Origin: Parapristionchus giblindavisi
Lineage: Eukaryota > Nematoda > Chromadorea > Rhabditida > Diplogasteridae
Assembly (NCBI GenBank): GCA_943737045.1
Contig: CALSFV010000297.1
Coordinates: 310,001-374,000 of the forward strand
Reading direction: 5' to 3'
Length of the DNA: 64,000 bases
Positions 45,741 to 56,529 of this stretch are shown piece after piece (the first letter of the stretch is position 1; each line of letters begins with the position of its first letter). Under the pieces are notes generated by a model that was given only the letters and a program-made list of their open reading frames with translations, did no database searches and was not told the DNA's origin. A program made the translations under genes and the position numbers.

Positions 45741-46170
45741 GGTTCTCGACATTTCAAAATTCAATTTTTACCAAAAAAAAATGGAGCGACCTAGGTCCAA
45801 TGTTAGTGTCGCATATTTACATATATGCCTATACAACAAAAACTCGCAATAGGATGGGCCAGATATCCGATCGCAAACTGATTTTTTAACCTAATCAAAA
45901 AACTTTAAATTGAATTAAAATTTTAAAACTAAAAACGGCAGCCCAATTTTATAGAGCAAAAAATTCCGCATCGAAAAAGATAATAAAATAATAAAATCGA
46001 TCGACCCGTGTTTTGAGATAAATGAACCTGAAGATGACCCGGAAATATTTTTGTTTTTAAAACCCCTCATGTTTACACTCATATTTAAGAGCTCGTCGAG
46101 TAGAACAACTTTCATGTTGAACGTTTTGTCTGAAACTCATGTTCAAGAGAATTACATCAGTTTTATTTTT
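45741..46170. other. AT-rich stretch, no gene recognised
   Basis: No known repeat or coding signal identified apart from short chance ORFs on the minus strand. Confidence 0.4.
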
Positions 46171-46173
46171 TTT

Positions 46174-47156
46174 CCATGAAGGCATAAGGTAATTTTTCAC
46201 TCGTGGTTCTCTCCTTCCTCTGCGTCTCTGCTTGCGCGTCACTCTCATCACCTTTCCACTCTAGCCCAACGCGTTTGCGTGTCGCGTCGCGTGCGTCTAG
46301 TTCAACTGGGGCAAATGTGTGACTGTGCTCGGTCAGAGTGAGGAAGAGAAAAGAAGGTGGCCAGACAAAAGAAGAGAGAAGGGAAAGTGGTCACACCTAA
46401 ACGTCGAGCAGGCAAAGGACCTTAAAGGAAAGGAGTGACCTTTGTACGTCACACCAAAGGATCTGAAAGACATTCAGCGAAAGCAAGCTTCCTTGAAGTG
46501 CCTAGTGAAGGAAAGAACTGATGGAGAAAGAGAGAGTGGTCACACCCTAAACCTTCTCGAAGGTGCCATTTCAAGAGTGTGTTCTTGGTTATAAGAGAAA
46601 AGAAGAGAATATCTTCACTCTTTCGACGTGAAAATTTTTCGTTCTGCGACTCAACTTTTCTTTGCATATTTCTATGTGTTAATTTCAGTGGCAATGAGAG
46701 GATCTGTTCCTATGGGTGTGGATACTACAGTTGTTGAGACTACGAAGCATTCTTCAACGGCTTCTCCACAGTTGACTAATACTACACCTCTTCATGCTCC
46801 AAATGTAGAAGAAATAAGGAAGTGTTCAAGAGGAAGCACACTGCACCTAAATATTGGGTTAATTCTCTATCCCATTGTAATGTTGTCAACGATACAAATC
46901 CGGACAGAAATGACCGAAAAGCATCTGCTTATTTGGCTATTGATTTGTCGGCACAATTGGAAAGTTCAAAATTATTGTTGGCTTATGCGGATTTTGGCAC
47001 ATCAAGAACAGGAGAAAGTTGTGTTTGACAATGAAGATACTGCAGCAAAATTACTACATTTCAAACGAATTATCATTCCTAATTCATATGATACAAATGC
47101 TTATGGATTTAATCCCCTTTCAAAAGAGATCCTAAAGAATCTGCAAGCGTTCACTT
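46174..47156 (+). pseudogene. Third, rearranged copy of the kinase-like gene fused to other sequence
   Basis: 46174-46208 matches the 5' UTR donor region of copies 1 and 2 (CATGAAGGCATAAGGTAATT). After unrelated sequence, 46628 opens a frame with a hydrophobic N-terminus (FFAYFYVLISVAMRGSVP) and a Thr/Ser-rich part. At 46827-47000 exon 3 of the kinase-like gene follows without its intron (KYWVNSLSHCNVVND, AYLAIDLSAQLESSK) in another frame. From 47006 a different frame reads FDNEDTAAKLLHFKRII and YGFNPLSKEILKNL. The apparent 188-codon ORF crosses all three and is not one protein. Confidence 0.55.
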
Positions 47157-47585
47157 TAGTGAAGAAGAGAAAGAATAATATCCCGGAAAGTTGAATATTC
47201 TAGTAGTTTCAGAAGTAGCAAATAGTAATAACCACAATGATATGTATTGAACTCTTGTATTTGAAATGTTGACAACTCGATGACTGATTTTTTTATTTTC
47301 CTCTTTTGAGGCTTTCAAATACTCTTGAAGTTCTAATGGAGGATCTAAACCGAAGGAATCAAAAAAATAAATCTTCTTGTTACTCTTGGAGTAATATACC
47401 GAATGAGTACCTCGACCATCTAAAGAATATAGATTGACAATACCTACTTCTATTTCTTTAATTCCTTGTGTTAGTAAAGTGTCTCTCATAAAGATTCCTC
47501 TGAAATTCTTGATTTCTAATAATTTACCAAAGCAAGGAGATCTATATTTGTTAATGGTTTCAGGTCTTTTGCTAGCTTCGTCATT
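47157..47585 (-). pseudogene. Maverick cysteine protease (adenain/Ulp1-like), frameshifted
   Basis: Role in the family: capsid maturation protease. Minus strand reads INKYRSPCFGKLLEIKNFRG, GIVNLYSLDGRGTHSVYY (catalytic His), KIYFFDSFGLDPPLELQEYL (acidic residue and FDSFGL-PP signature). The catalytic Cys segment YHCGYYYLLLLK is present but in another frame, after a shift near 47215-47235; it ends HxTAA at 47157. The motifs are preserved, so the inactivation is recent. Confidence 0.85.
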
Positions 47586-47589
47586 TATT

Positions 47590-47835
47590 TAATATTATTT
47601 TTATTCAAAATGTTAACGCAATATTTCGACCCTTTCGACCACTGGATTTCGATCATATTTTTTATAACGCACTTTTCGACCATTTCCCGATTTTTGAAAA
47701 TTGTTGAAAATGACACATTTTTGAAGAGTTAAGACACAAAAGCAATGAAAATAAGCCTTAAAATGGCTTAAAATTGCGAAAATTGAAGGTGGTCGAAAAG
47801 GCGCGCTAGAACGGCAAAATACATATTATTATCTT
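47590..47835. repeat. Inverted copy of the kinase-block flank
   Basis: Contains TTCGACCACTGGATTTCGAT and AAAATTGTTGAAAATGACAC, inverse to 23700-23830 and 43200-43345. It closes the island on the right, 35 bp before the next exon of receptor gene B. Confidence 0.85.
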
Positions 47836-47869
47836 TGTATCGGAAAAGAATAAGATTGAACCATTGTAG

Positions 47870-48767
47870 GTCTTCTTAATGCGGAGGATCTGATAACTCA
47901 GCTGTCCATGTCATTGGTATTCATTTTATGCTCTGTACCTTATGTCATCTCGTTTATTATGCGTTATCGAATTCAATCAAAGCTGTCCGAGGAAAATGTA
48001 AGAAAATATTTTATTCTCTATGCAAATTCCGTACACCCTAGATTCACTTGAGCGAAGCTACGTTATCAATGCATAAAATGTTTGTGAAAGTGAGTTTTTA
48101 CCACCTCGTTTAGACAATTAAAGAATAATAGAAAATCCACTGCTTGTTTGAAAAAAATATCAATATATTTAATAGGAATTATTGATATTAATCTACTTCA
48201 AGTCTTTATTTATTTATTGAACATTTCTGATTAGTGATTATTGATATTATGATTCCTACTAGAGGTTGTCGCTGGAGAGAGTTTGAAATGAGCTCGTGGT
48301 GTGTCTATAAAATTATTTTTATATATCTGTCTCCACAGACTCTCAATCTGCAACTATTCGCATCTTTCTTTATGTTCTTCGGAACGATTACAACTCTTAT
48401 TAGATTCGTTTATCCTTTCGAAATAATTTGGACGCAATATACGCAGATTCAGGTAAAGATATTCACCCTTTATCATCGCTCTGAACAAAACTCTGCACTT
48501 TACAGGAAAAAAAAAACTATTACTGTGCACCTATTTTTAGAGAATGCTTGTATTATTAGGCTTTGAAAATTTCAGATTGCGTTGATTTGTCACTTTTTGA
48601 ATCCAATTGTGAGCTTGTATGTGATCAAACCATACAGAAGGTCGGTTTGGATCTTTATTCAATCGCTTTTCGAAAAATTTTCCGTGTGTCAGTATTTTCA
48701 CAAAATTAGCGGAACATTTGTGAGTGCCATAATCAAGATTTTGTCAGATATATTCTACGCGCAATAA
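47870..48767 (+). pseudogene. 7TM chemoreceptor gene B, exons 6-8 (3' half)
   Basis: Exons 47870-47997, 48339-48452, 48576-48767, same lengths and phases as gene A except a longer last exon (64 codons: LNPIVSLYVIKPYRRSVW, then SLFEKFSVCQYFHK and ILSDIFYAQ). TM5, TM6 and TM7 are encoded. The preceding intron sequence (GTATCGGAAAAGAA) matches the end of the corresponding intron of gene A, so this is the continuation of the exons at 21259-22679, displaced by about 25 kb. Reading frames are clean; function depends on splicing across the island and past the SINE. Confidence 0.82.
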
Positions 48768-48957
48768 AAGTAAGGAGAGATCGGGATTCGTTCAGTCGGG
48801 TCAGGGCTATGTCGATGCATTCTCATCCCTAATTGTAAGAAAAGTATCTAATATTGACCGTATAAAATACACTTGTTTATTTGGTACGAGAGTAGCCAAC
48901 CACTCCCATAAGAGACTTTCTTGTTTTGCATGGTTCAGAAACTATGCCGATCTCTTT

Positions 48958-49105
48958 TATATATAATATAGCGCGCGGCGAAGGTCAGCCGGGTTAGAGA
49001 GAGGCAGCGGAGAGACAATCGAGAGGCGGGGCGAGATGTAGAAGGCTACATCTCGATCGCCTCTCGATCATGACTTCCGTTCGTTAGCACCATTTGTCAT
49101 CTTCT
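48958..49105. repeat. Palindromic dispersed repeat, copy 2 (inverted)
   Basis: Reverse of 12419-12560, with GAGATGTAGAAGGCTACATCTC at its centre region (two words around AAGG). Confidence 0.8.
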
Positions 49106-49149
49106 TATGCAAGTACATTTTATACGCACAATATCTTGGCGAATTCCCT

Positions 49150-49730
49150 CCCATGCGTCCGTCTCGCAAAACCGAAATTGCTCATACGCGAATGTAATCT
49201 GCATATCTCCCCTCCGCCTGTAATATATTCATGAATAAATACTTGATGGAATAAAGCCATTATGTTTTTCTCACTATTTATTAATTGTCGTTATGCATTT
49301 GCTCAATAAAATATTCTTATACAGCACAGCCCGATATCCTTTTGTGAACGAGTGCCACTGCGGCGCGCTGCGGCGCTCATTTGCGCTCATCATTTATTTC
49401 TGTTGGTGCTGAATATTTTTCGATTCTCAAAGTCTTAATTATGAGTTTCCGTTATGAAAAGTTGAAAAAAATGACTAAAGAAACTGAAATAAAATATTCA
49501 TTAATGAGAAAAAACAATTAAAAGGCAAATAACACTTGGCCGTCTCGCAATGTAACTCCGCAAAACCGAAATTGCTTATACGCGACTGTAATCTATGTAT
49601 CTCCCCTCCGTTCCTTTGACTCTAACAATTTTATGAATATATTTATGAAAACTTGATGGAATAAAGTCATAATATTACTCATTATTTAATTTTCGTTATG
49701 CATTTGCATAATAAAATATTCTTATACATA
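49150..49730. repeat. Direct repeat pair around a partial TIR element
   Basis: CGTCTCGCAAAACCGAAATTGCTCAT-type sequence at 49163 (first 20 bases shown: CGTCTCGCAAAACCGAAATT) recurs at 49541-49720. Between them, 49323-49540 is a partial copy of the 36544-37087 family. This looks like an insertion in a tandem duplication. Confidence 0.65.
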
Positions 49731-49865
49731 TTCTTTTTTTTAAGTTGAATAATCATTATTAAAAATTTTGTTATCAAGAAAATAAATATTTAGAGACATC
49801 AAGAGAAGCATTCTTGTTTTTATTATATAAAAACATCATTATTGTTAGCTTTATACTGATAAGTC

Positions 49866-50510
49866 AAGTGATGAATCATGCTTTGTCTCTGTTCACATTA
49901 TTTATTATTCTTATTATAATATTATTATTATTATTAGATGATATGCTTCTGATTCGATCATCCATGGAATCCTCTTGTGACGCTACTTCACCGACGCTAT
50001 TGTTGTCGAAACATTCCTCACATCCTATATGTTGTTTATGATAATATTCCATTAATATGTGGAGCATATTCATGTTTTTTCGGTGATGTGTGTTATTGAG
50101 GAACGGGTTTCTTGCTGTAATGTAGTTATAGTTGCAAGGATTTCATCCCGATATTTCTCATAAATATTTATTCAGTTTGCATTGATTCTACTGTAGTCAA
50201 AGCTGGATCAGCTCCTTAGTCCATAGTTGATAAAGGTTGACAAAACACACCAAGTGATTGGCAAAAGGAGGGAGTAGAACCTCAACTTACCCAGTGCATT
50301 CCTCTAACCACTACATAGGGGTTCGACTCCCTCCTTGTATCAATCATTAACATATATCAACTACATTTATTCAGTATTGGTGAACTAATCGCGAATAACT
50401 CGCTTTCCGTGAATTCATTGTTGGTTCGATAGACTTACAAGACATTGTCATTGTGATTGTCATTATCATTGTCATTGTCATTGTCATTCTCACTCATTGT
50501 CAGACTGCCC
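49866..50510 (+). promoter_or_regulatory. Conserved 5' flank of receptor gene D
   Basis: Same blocks as upstream of A and B, again with an ATT run and CATTGT repeats before the ATG. At 50280-50345 an old tRNA-like core (CTAACCACTACATAGGGG, GGTTCGACTCCC) is present, matched by a weaker one at 14462-14520. Confidence 0.55.
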
Positions 50511-50693
50511 ATGACTGTTTATGAGACCCTGTTCATTATCGTCTCGGAGTGCATAAGTATCATCGGAATCACTGCCAATCTCATCCTACTATGTCTATTG
50601 GCATTCAAGTGAGACATTTTCTGCTTGTATTGCAACATTCTAAAAACATTTTAAACAACTTTAACAGCGGATTTAGTATTCTGTATTATACTG

Positions 50694-50789
50694 TGTTACA
50701 TTTTCAAAAAGTGCGCACGCCGTAACCTCCGCCGTAACGTCTTCGTAACGTCTCAGTCGTTACGGCGTGCACACGTTTTGAAAATGTAA
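50694..50789. mobile_element. Small palindromic MITE in gene D intron 1
   Basis: TGTTACATTTTCAAAAAGTG ... CACGTTTTGAAAATGTAACA around CCGTAACG repeats; absent at the equivalent site of genes A and B. Confidence 0.8.
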
Positions 50790-51074
50790 CACCGCATTAT
50801 GTGTTATTATGTGCAATATGATTTATGCATTGCTAAATGGTTTTTATTTTTTTCAGAAAAGATAAGATAACAACCCATTATTCAATTCTCATGTTCTCCG
50901 TTTCATTGTGCGACACATTGGTTGTTGCTACTCATGGAATGACTTTGGGAAGGCTCGTGAACATATTTTTTCCTTTTGGTCATAATGATAGACGAAAAAT
51001 CAGCACGAAATGCTGATGAAAACTTTCGCAGGAAGCGCCACAGGCCAAAAATACGACTGTCACTACCCGTTTAA

Positions 51075-51414
51075 AGATGGAGGCCCTCGAATGTCTATGC
51101 AAATGCTTAACATATTAGTTATGTAAGGGATAAATCATATGAAAGAAATTAGCATGGTCATTCATCAATCCCATGGCGCAGTGGTAAAAGTGCTCCCTAG
51201 TTAGCGTAACCTCGCGAGTTCGAAACCTATTGCCGAACTTTCCTATTTTCAAAATTTCGCGCCTTTGCCTGTACATAAAGCATGATTCATTCATGATTCT
51301 AGGGATCAATACGCTCAATTAGCATAAAATAATTTATGTACGGAATACAGAATAACTATTGCTATCTTTCTGTCTTCACAGTTTGTTCACGAAAATATTC
51401 GCCGGACACCACCT
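51075..51414 (+). mobile_element. TTAA-flanked tRNA-core element (copy g)
   Basis: TTAA at 51071-51074 and 51415-51418. Core CCATGGCGCAGTGGTAAAAG and GAGTTCGAAACC. Lies in the intron before exon 3 of gene D. Confidence 0.92.
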
Positions 51415-51901
51415 TTAACGATTCGTAAAATTTATTTATTTATTTATTTATTTATAAAATACAATTGTTGTTTCCATTTTGTGTGAGAGCCTGTACAAGG
51501 TTAGCCAGACGGTTAGCCCACCACACACTCCTCGCTCACTCGCACTGTCACCCTCTGTCTTCGTCCAAGAGAGGGACCACTGTATCCTATGAGAGATCCC
51601 CCTTTCCACCCTGAGATGTCAAACCCTGACCCCCCTCCAATATATCACATTGAAATTTCATGAATTTTCACTAGTCACTTTTATGTGTTTCGTTTCGTGC
51701 ATACGCACGTTGATAAAATAATAATATAGACGCTGATCAAGACAACCCTGCGTCAGCCTTGTCCTCTACATAAACCTTGTTCGTCGACTAATTGTGTTAC
51801 AGAGTAATCTCTCACGGTCACTCTGCTCTAATCATATTGTATGGGCCGTGCACTGTACTTGGAGTTCAAGTCTGCTGGAAATCGTTTAGTGGGTTGATCT
51901 A

Positions 51902-53271
51902 TGAGAGGAATCGCCAGAGGTTCGACCACCCCCCGGACAATTTCGACCCCCTGAAAAATTCAGATTAAGTACTTTGAACGATGCTCTATCGAACTGCGTT
52001 GGCCTAATTTGCATATCTGCTCTCATTTTCGAGTAGCGGTAGGTCAAAGTTGGCAGGTACGGTATTTTTGGCTCGAGTGTGCGTCAGAAAAATGATCATA
52101 ACTTCGTTCAAAATAATGATAGACAATTTTTCAAAAAAAGCATCGAAAGAGGAGATCTTGGGCAACACTTTCCAGTTGATGACGTCATTTATCGACCATG
52201 CGCCGGTGCGGGGCGGTCGGTTTTAGGAAAAAGTGACGTAACTTTCCTAATCGGTAAAAGTGAACTTTTCTTCTATGCGCGTTTTGTTGCACCCATATGT
52301 GTCTAAAAATGACCTTTTGATCCAAATCTTTTACTGATTTTTTACAGACACAGAAAACGTGTTCCAAGGAATTTTTTCGTGCTAAGAATAATGAAACAAG
52401 TTGTTTTGAGTCATTCTGAGCTGGAAAACGTTCATTTTATGGCAATACATCGCGCGGAGTTGGGGCGCGCGCGTGTAATCTCGATGGCGGATATCTCGGC
52501 TCTAAGAGCAGGTAGGCCTTCACTTCCAAAAACATAAATGTTCAAAAACATTATAAGAAATATTATAAAGATTAATTTACATTACTGAAACGTTTTTTCC
52601 ACGTGGAAACGCAAAATATGGTTTTTTCTCAAATTTTTCGGAACTCGGTGATTTTGTGTTTCAAATAACTGTCATATATGGGTATTTTGAGCTCGTAATG
52701 CTTTTTCGGATGTTTTTGAGTCATTTAAGTTGATTTGCTGTTTCTTGATAAAGGAATACGCCGTTCTTTCCTTTGGTAGGTCCGAGGTCGCGTTACTAAA
52801 ATCAACGCTTTTTTTGTTTGCATTTCTCAAATCCTCTGAAACTTGGGTCATTTTTAGACACATATGGGTGCAACAAAACGCGCATAGAAGAAAAGTTAAC
52901 TTTTTCCGATTAGGAAAGTTACGTCACTTTTTCCTAAAACCGACCGCCCCGCACCGGCGCATGGTCGACAAATGACGTCATCAACTTGAAAATGTTGCCC
53001 AAGAACTCCTCTTTCGATGCTTTTTTTGAAAAATTGTCTATCATTATTTTGAACGAAGTTATGATCATTTTTCTGACGCACACTCGAGCCAAAAATACCG
53101 TACCTGCCAACTTTGACCTACCGCTACTCGAAAATGAGAGCAGATATGCAAATTCGGCCAACGCAGTTTGATAGAGCATCGTTCAAAGTACTTAATCTGA
53201 ATTTTTCAGGGGTCGAATTTTCTATGTCCGCGGACCTTCCGAAACGGTCGATTTTCTCGCGATCCCGCTCA
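51902..53271. mobile_element. Foldback element, 1.37 kb, in gene D intron
   Basis: Ends TGAGAGGAATCGC / GCGATCCCGCTCA. Arms about 450 bp (for example CGGGGCGGTCGGTTTTAGG and inverse), centre 52440-52800. No transposase. It is not part of the DNA copied into E. Confidence 0.88.
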
Positions 53272-54887
53272 TATATTATAGAATCTTTCAAGCATAGCAT
53301 ATCTATGACTCAAAATTGTTAAGGCAATTAATTTTATAAAATCATAATTATTGTCAGGCTTATTCGCGTACTCCGTGTGCATGTGCGATACTCTTTTCTG
53401 TGTTTCCTTTATATATCGACTATACATCCTCAGTAACGAAACTCCTACGAAAAGAGTAAACTTCTTGTTTAGCATAACATGAGGATTGGGCTATTTCAGT
53501 TTCTTATTGTTGCCGTTCTGACAATTGCGAGTGTGGAGCTGTTGATCTTTTTCGGAATTCAACAATCCTTTGCTAATGGTGACGTAGAAATACAAAGGAA
53601 TCCATTTATACATGAAACGGACAAGAACGATATTAAATGTAAGATAATTGAATACATGTAAAAATTAATATGAGAAACACTATGAAGTACATTAAAAGCA
53701 TGCATTTATAATAATTTTGGTATTTATTTGTTATTTCACATAATTTATTTGCACTCGAACATTTTATACTTGATGAAGCGCCCTTATTGTGACGATAAAT
53801 AAATAAATAATTTTGAAACTCTACGCTCTGACAACGCTCGCTCGCTTTTTTTGTCTGCGAGAAAGTTGAGCGTTCCCTATTGTAATATTAGCTCTGGGTG
53901 TACCTTATTTATATATAAATCGGAAAAAATATGTTGGAACATTACACTATTGTAGGTCTTCTAAATGATGAAGATCTGGTGACTCAGTTATCCATGTCAT
54001 TGGTACTCATTTTATGTTCTGTGCCTTATGTCATCTCATTTATTATGCGTTATCGAATTCTATCGAAGCTGGCCGAGGCAAATGTAGGAAATTATTTTCT
54101 TCTCTGTGAAAATTCCATATTCCCTAGATTCACCTGAGCGAAGCTACGTTGTCTATGCATAGAATGTTTGTAAAAGTGAGTTTTCGCATTTCCATTGTCT
54201 ACGTGCGAATGTGGCCAGAACGGCCATAGATGAGAACCAAGTTATGGTACATATTAAATTAAAGACATACCCCGAGCTAATTCAAAACCCTCCGCTCTGG
54301 ACACAAGTACTAGAGTTGCCAGAGGAGAGAGTTTGAAATGAGCTCGGGTGCACATTTAACGTTATCTTTATCTGACTGAAAATCATGCTAATGTACTCAA
54401 ATGTGCTCTGACTCCACAGACTCTCAATCTGCAACTATTCGCTTCTTTCTTTATGTTATTCGGAACGATCACAACTCTGATTAGATTCGTGTATCCGTTC
54501 GAAATAATTTGGACGCAATATACGCAGATTCAGGTAAAGATATGGTACTACCCGGAGTTGTAACTTTTTTTCTCGGTAAATTAACTCTGAAAGTTATATT
54601 CTCGAAAGAAACCGTATGAGAAAGGTTGTAGTGAAAATGGAAATGACTAGGAATGAGAAGGATGGAATATTCATTTCGGGATAATGGGTTTTGAGAAAGT
54701 GCGATTTAGGAAGTTTTTTATTCGGAAATTTTTTCCTAAAAGTTCTCTTTGGGAAGTGATTCTTGGAAATCATTATTATTACTAATGCTGGCAACGAGTG
54801 CAATCATACTAAAAAAGAAATGAAAGGGCAATGCTAAATATCAATAGATTCACTGGACTTTTAGGTTCTTAGACTACTTGTTTACTA

Positions 54888-56452
54888 CAGTGCGCGACAT
54901 AATGATAGGACACCCCTAAAATTTTGAGATTTCGCCCGAATAGTGAATGGAAATCAAAAGAGGTATATACCATTTGTATCCCTGTCTTGCATAACTAAAG
55001 TAGCCAACGTATGAGGAAATTCAATTTCGCAGTCAACGAGAAAATAATGATTTTTCGAAATTTGACCGTGACATAATGATAGGACACCCTGATTTCTTTC
55101 ACGATTTACTATTTTTTTTCAAATTTCTGCATAACATCAACGGGTCAACAACAGGTTAGTAATCAATCTTATGGCCCTTCCTCGAGAATGGACCAAAGAT
55201 GCGATTGGGCATCCTCCCATAGAGGACAAAAATCACTTGAGGCTCGATGTCGCCCCCACTCCTTTTTGATGACAGCCTTCAACTCGGCAACGGATGCATA
55301 CTGTTTGGTGTTCTTGTGCACACGACTAACCAGGTCACCCCATATGTTCTTCATGTGATTTGCATCTGTGTTGCCCGTGGGGCATGGAAAAAACAATGGT
55401 TTTGAGGGGTTATGGTAAGGATGGAGGTGCTCTCTTTCTGGGGGATGTGGTTGCGGGCACGGCTATTCACCATGAACGGAATGAAAGTAGTCTGGTGCAT
55501 CATCTGATACTCCGCATAGTCCATCCTGCTGGAGCGGAAGGAGATGAGCGGCTTGTCGAATTTTACGAACGCGATCCATGATGATACATGATAATTGTTT
55601 TCAAAAATTTTAAAAATATCGGTTTCTGATTGCATTCACCGATGAGAAGAAGTACAACCCAATAGTCCGGACGGCTATAACTGCTTCTGACGTGAGTTCC
55701 TCAAGGAACCGCGTAATGTCAGCTGGAGGAAGTTCAGTCATGTTCAGGGCCGCGTACTTAAAATTCGATAAATCGCCCATCTCCTTCCGCTCCAGCAGGA
55801 TGGACTATGCTTAGCATCAGGTGATGCACCAGACTACCCTCGTTCCGTTCATGGTGAAGAGCCGTGCCCGCCACCACATCTCCCAGAAAGAGAGCACCTC
55901 CATCCTTACCATAACCCCTCAAAACCATTGTTCGCAGTCAAGAACATCGCAGTTTTTCCATGCCCCACGGGCAACACAGATGCAAACGAACATATGGGGT
56001 GACCTGGTTAGTCGTGTGCACAAGAACACCAAACAGTATGCATCCGTTGCCGAGTTGAAGGCTGCCATCAAAAAGGAGTGGGGGCGACATCGAGCCTCAA
56101 GTGATTTTTGCCCTCTATGGGAGGATGCCAAATCGCATCTTTGGTCCATTCTCGAGGAAGGGCCATAAGATTGATTACTAACCTGTTGTTGACCCGTTGA
56201 TGTTATGCAGAAGTTTGAAAAAAATAGTAACTCATGAAAAAATCAGGGTGTCCTATCATTATGTCACGGTCAAATTTAGAAAAATCATTATTCTCTCGTT
56301 GACTGCGAAATTGAATTTCCTCATACGTTGGCTACTTTAGTTATGCAAGACAGTGATACAAATGGAATATACCTCTTTTGATTTCCATTCACTATTCGGG
56401 CGAAAAAAAATCTCAAAATTTTAGGGGTGTCCTATCATTATGTCGCGCACTG
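54888..56452. mobile_element. Palindromic Tc1/mariner-type element
   Basis: CAGTGCGCGACATAATGATA ... TATCATTATGTCGCGCACTG between TA (54886-54887, 56453-56454). Both arms encode the same transposase C-terminus pointing outward (minus 55169-55396; plus 55821-56168): a D residue, NIWGDLVSRVHKNTKQYASV, ELKAxIKKEWGRH. The first two catalytic acidic residues and the DNA-binding domain are not seen, so it is non-autonomous. The partial gene copy E has the empty TA at about 60420-60422. Confidence 0.95.
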
Positions 56453-56529
56453 TATGTTGTTGCCTATAGAAAGTAGAATTTTCATCTGTTAATTGTGTTT
56501 GTGTTCCTTATCGTTGTTTAATATATAAA

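Larger units (their letters stand above)
50511..54533 (+). pseudogene. 7TM chemoreceptor gene D, exons 1-7, last exon absent
   Basis: Exons 50511-50608, 50857-50952, 51803-51888, 53358-53455, 53500-53638, 53956-54083, 54420-54533, all in phase and of the same lengths as in gene A. Residues diverge from A and B at conservative sites (VISHGHSALIILYGPC). A 1.37-kb foldback sits in the intron before exon 4 and a TTAA element in the intron before exon 3. After exon 7 comes a copy boundary at about 54885, a Tc1-type element and a foldback instead of exon 8; exon 8 survives only downstream of the partial copy E (60914-60988). Splicing from exon 7 of either copy to that exon is formally possible. Confidence 0.78.

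Noticed and set aside
46628..47194. One 188-residue protein
   Set aside because: The frame crosses a leader, an out-of-frame kinase-like exon and the antisense of the protease gene, so the conserved parts are in different frames.
27271..48000. Maverick DNA polymerase B
   Set aside because: I looked for polymerase B motif words in the listed frames and saw none; absence is by eye only.
55360..55581. Plus-strand ORF in the Tc1-type element
   Set aside because: Antisense and centre sequence of the palindrome; the transposase reading is on the other strand or arm.
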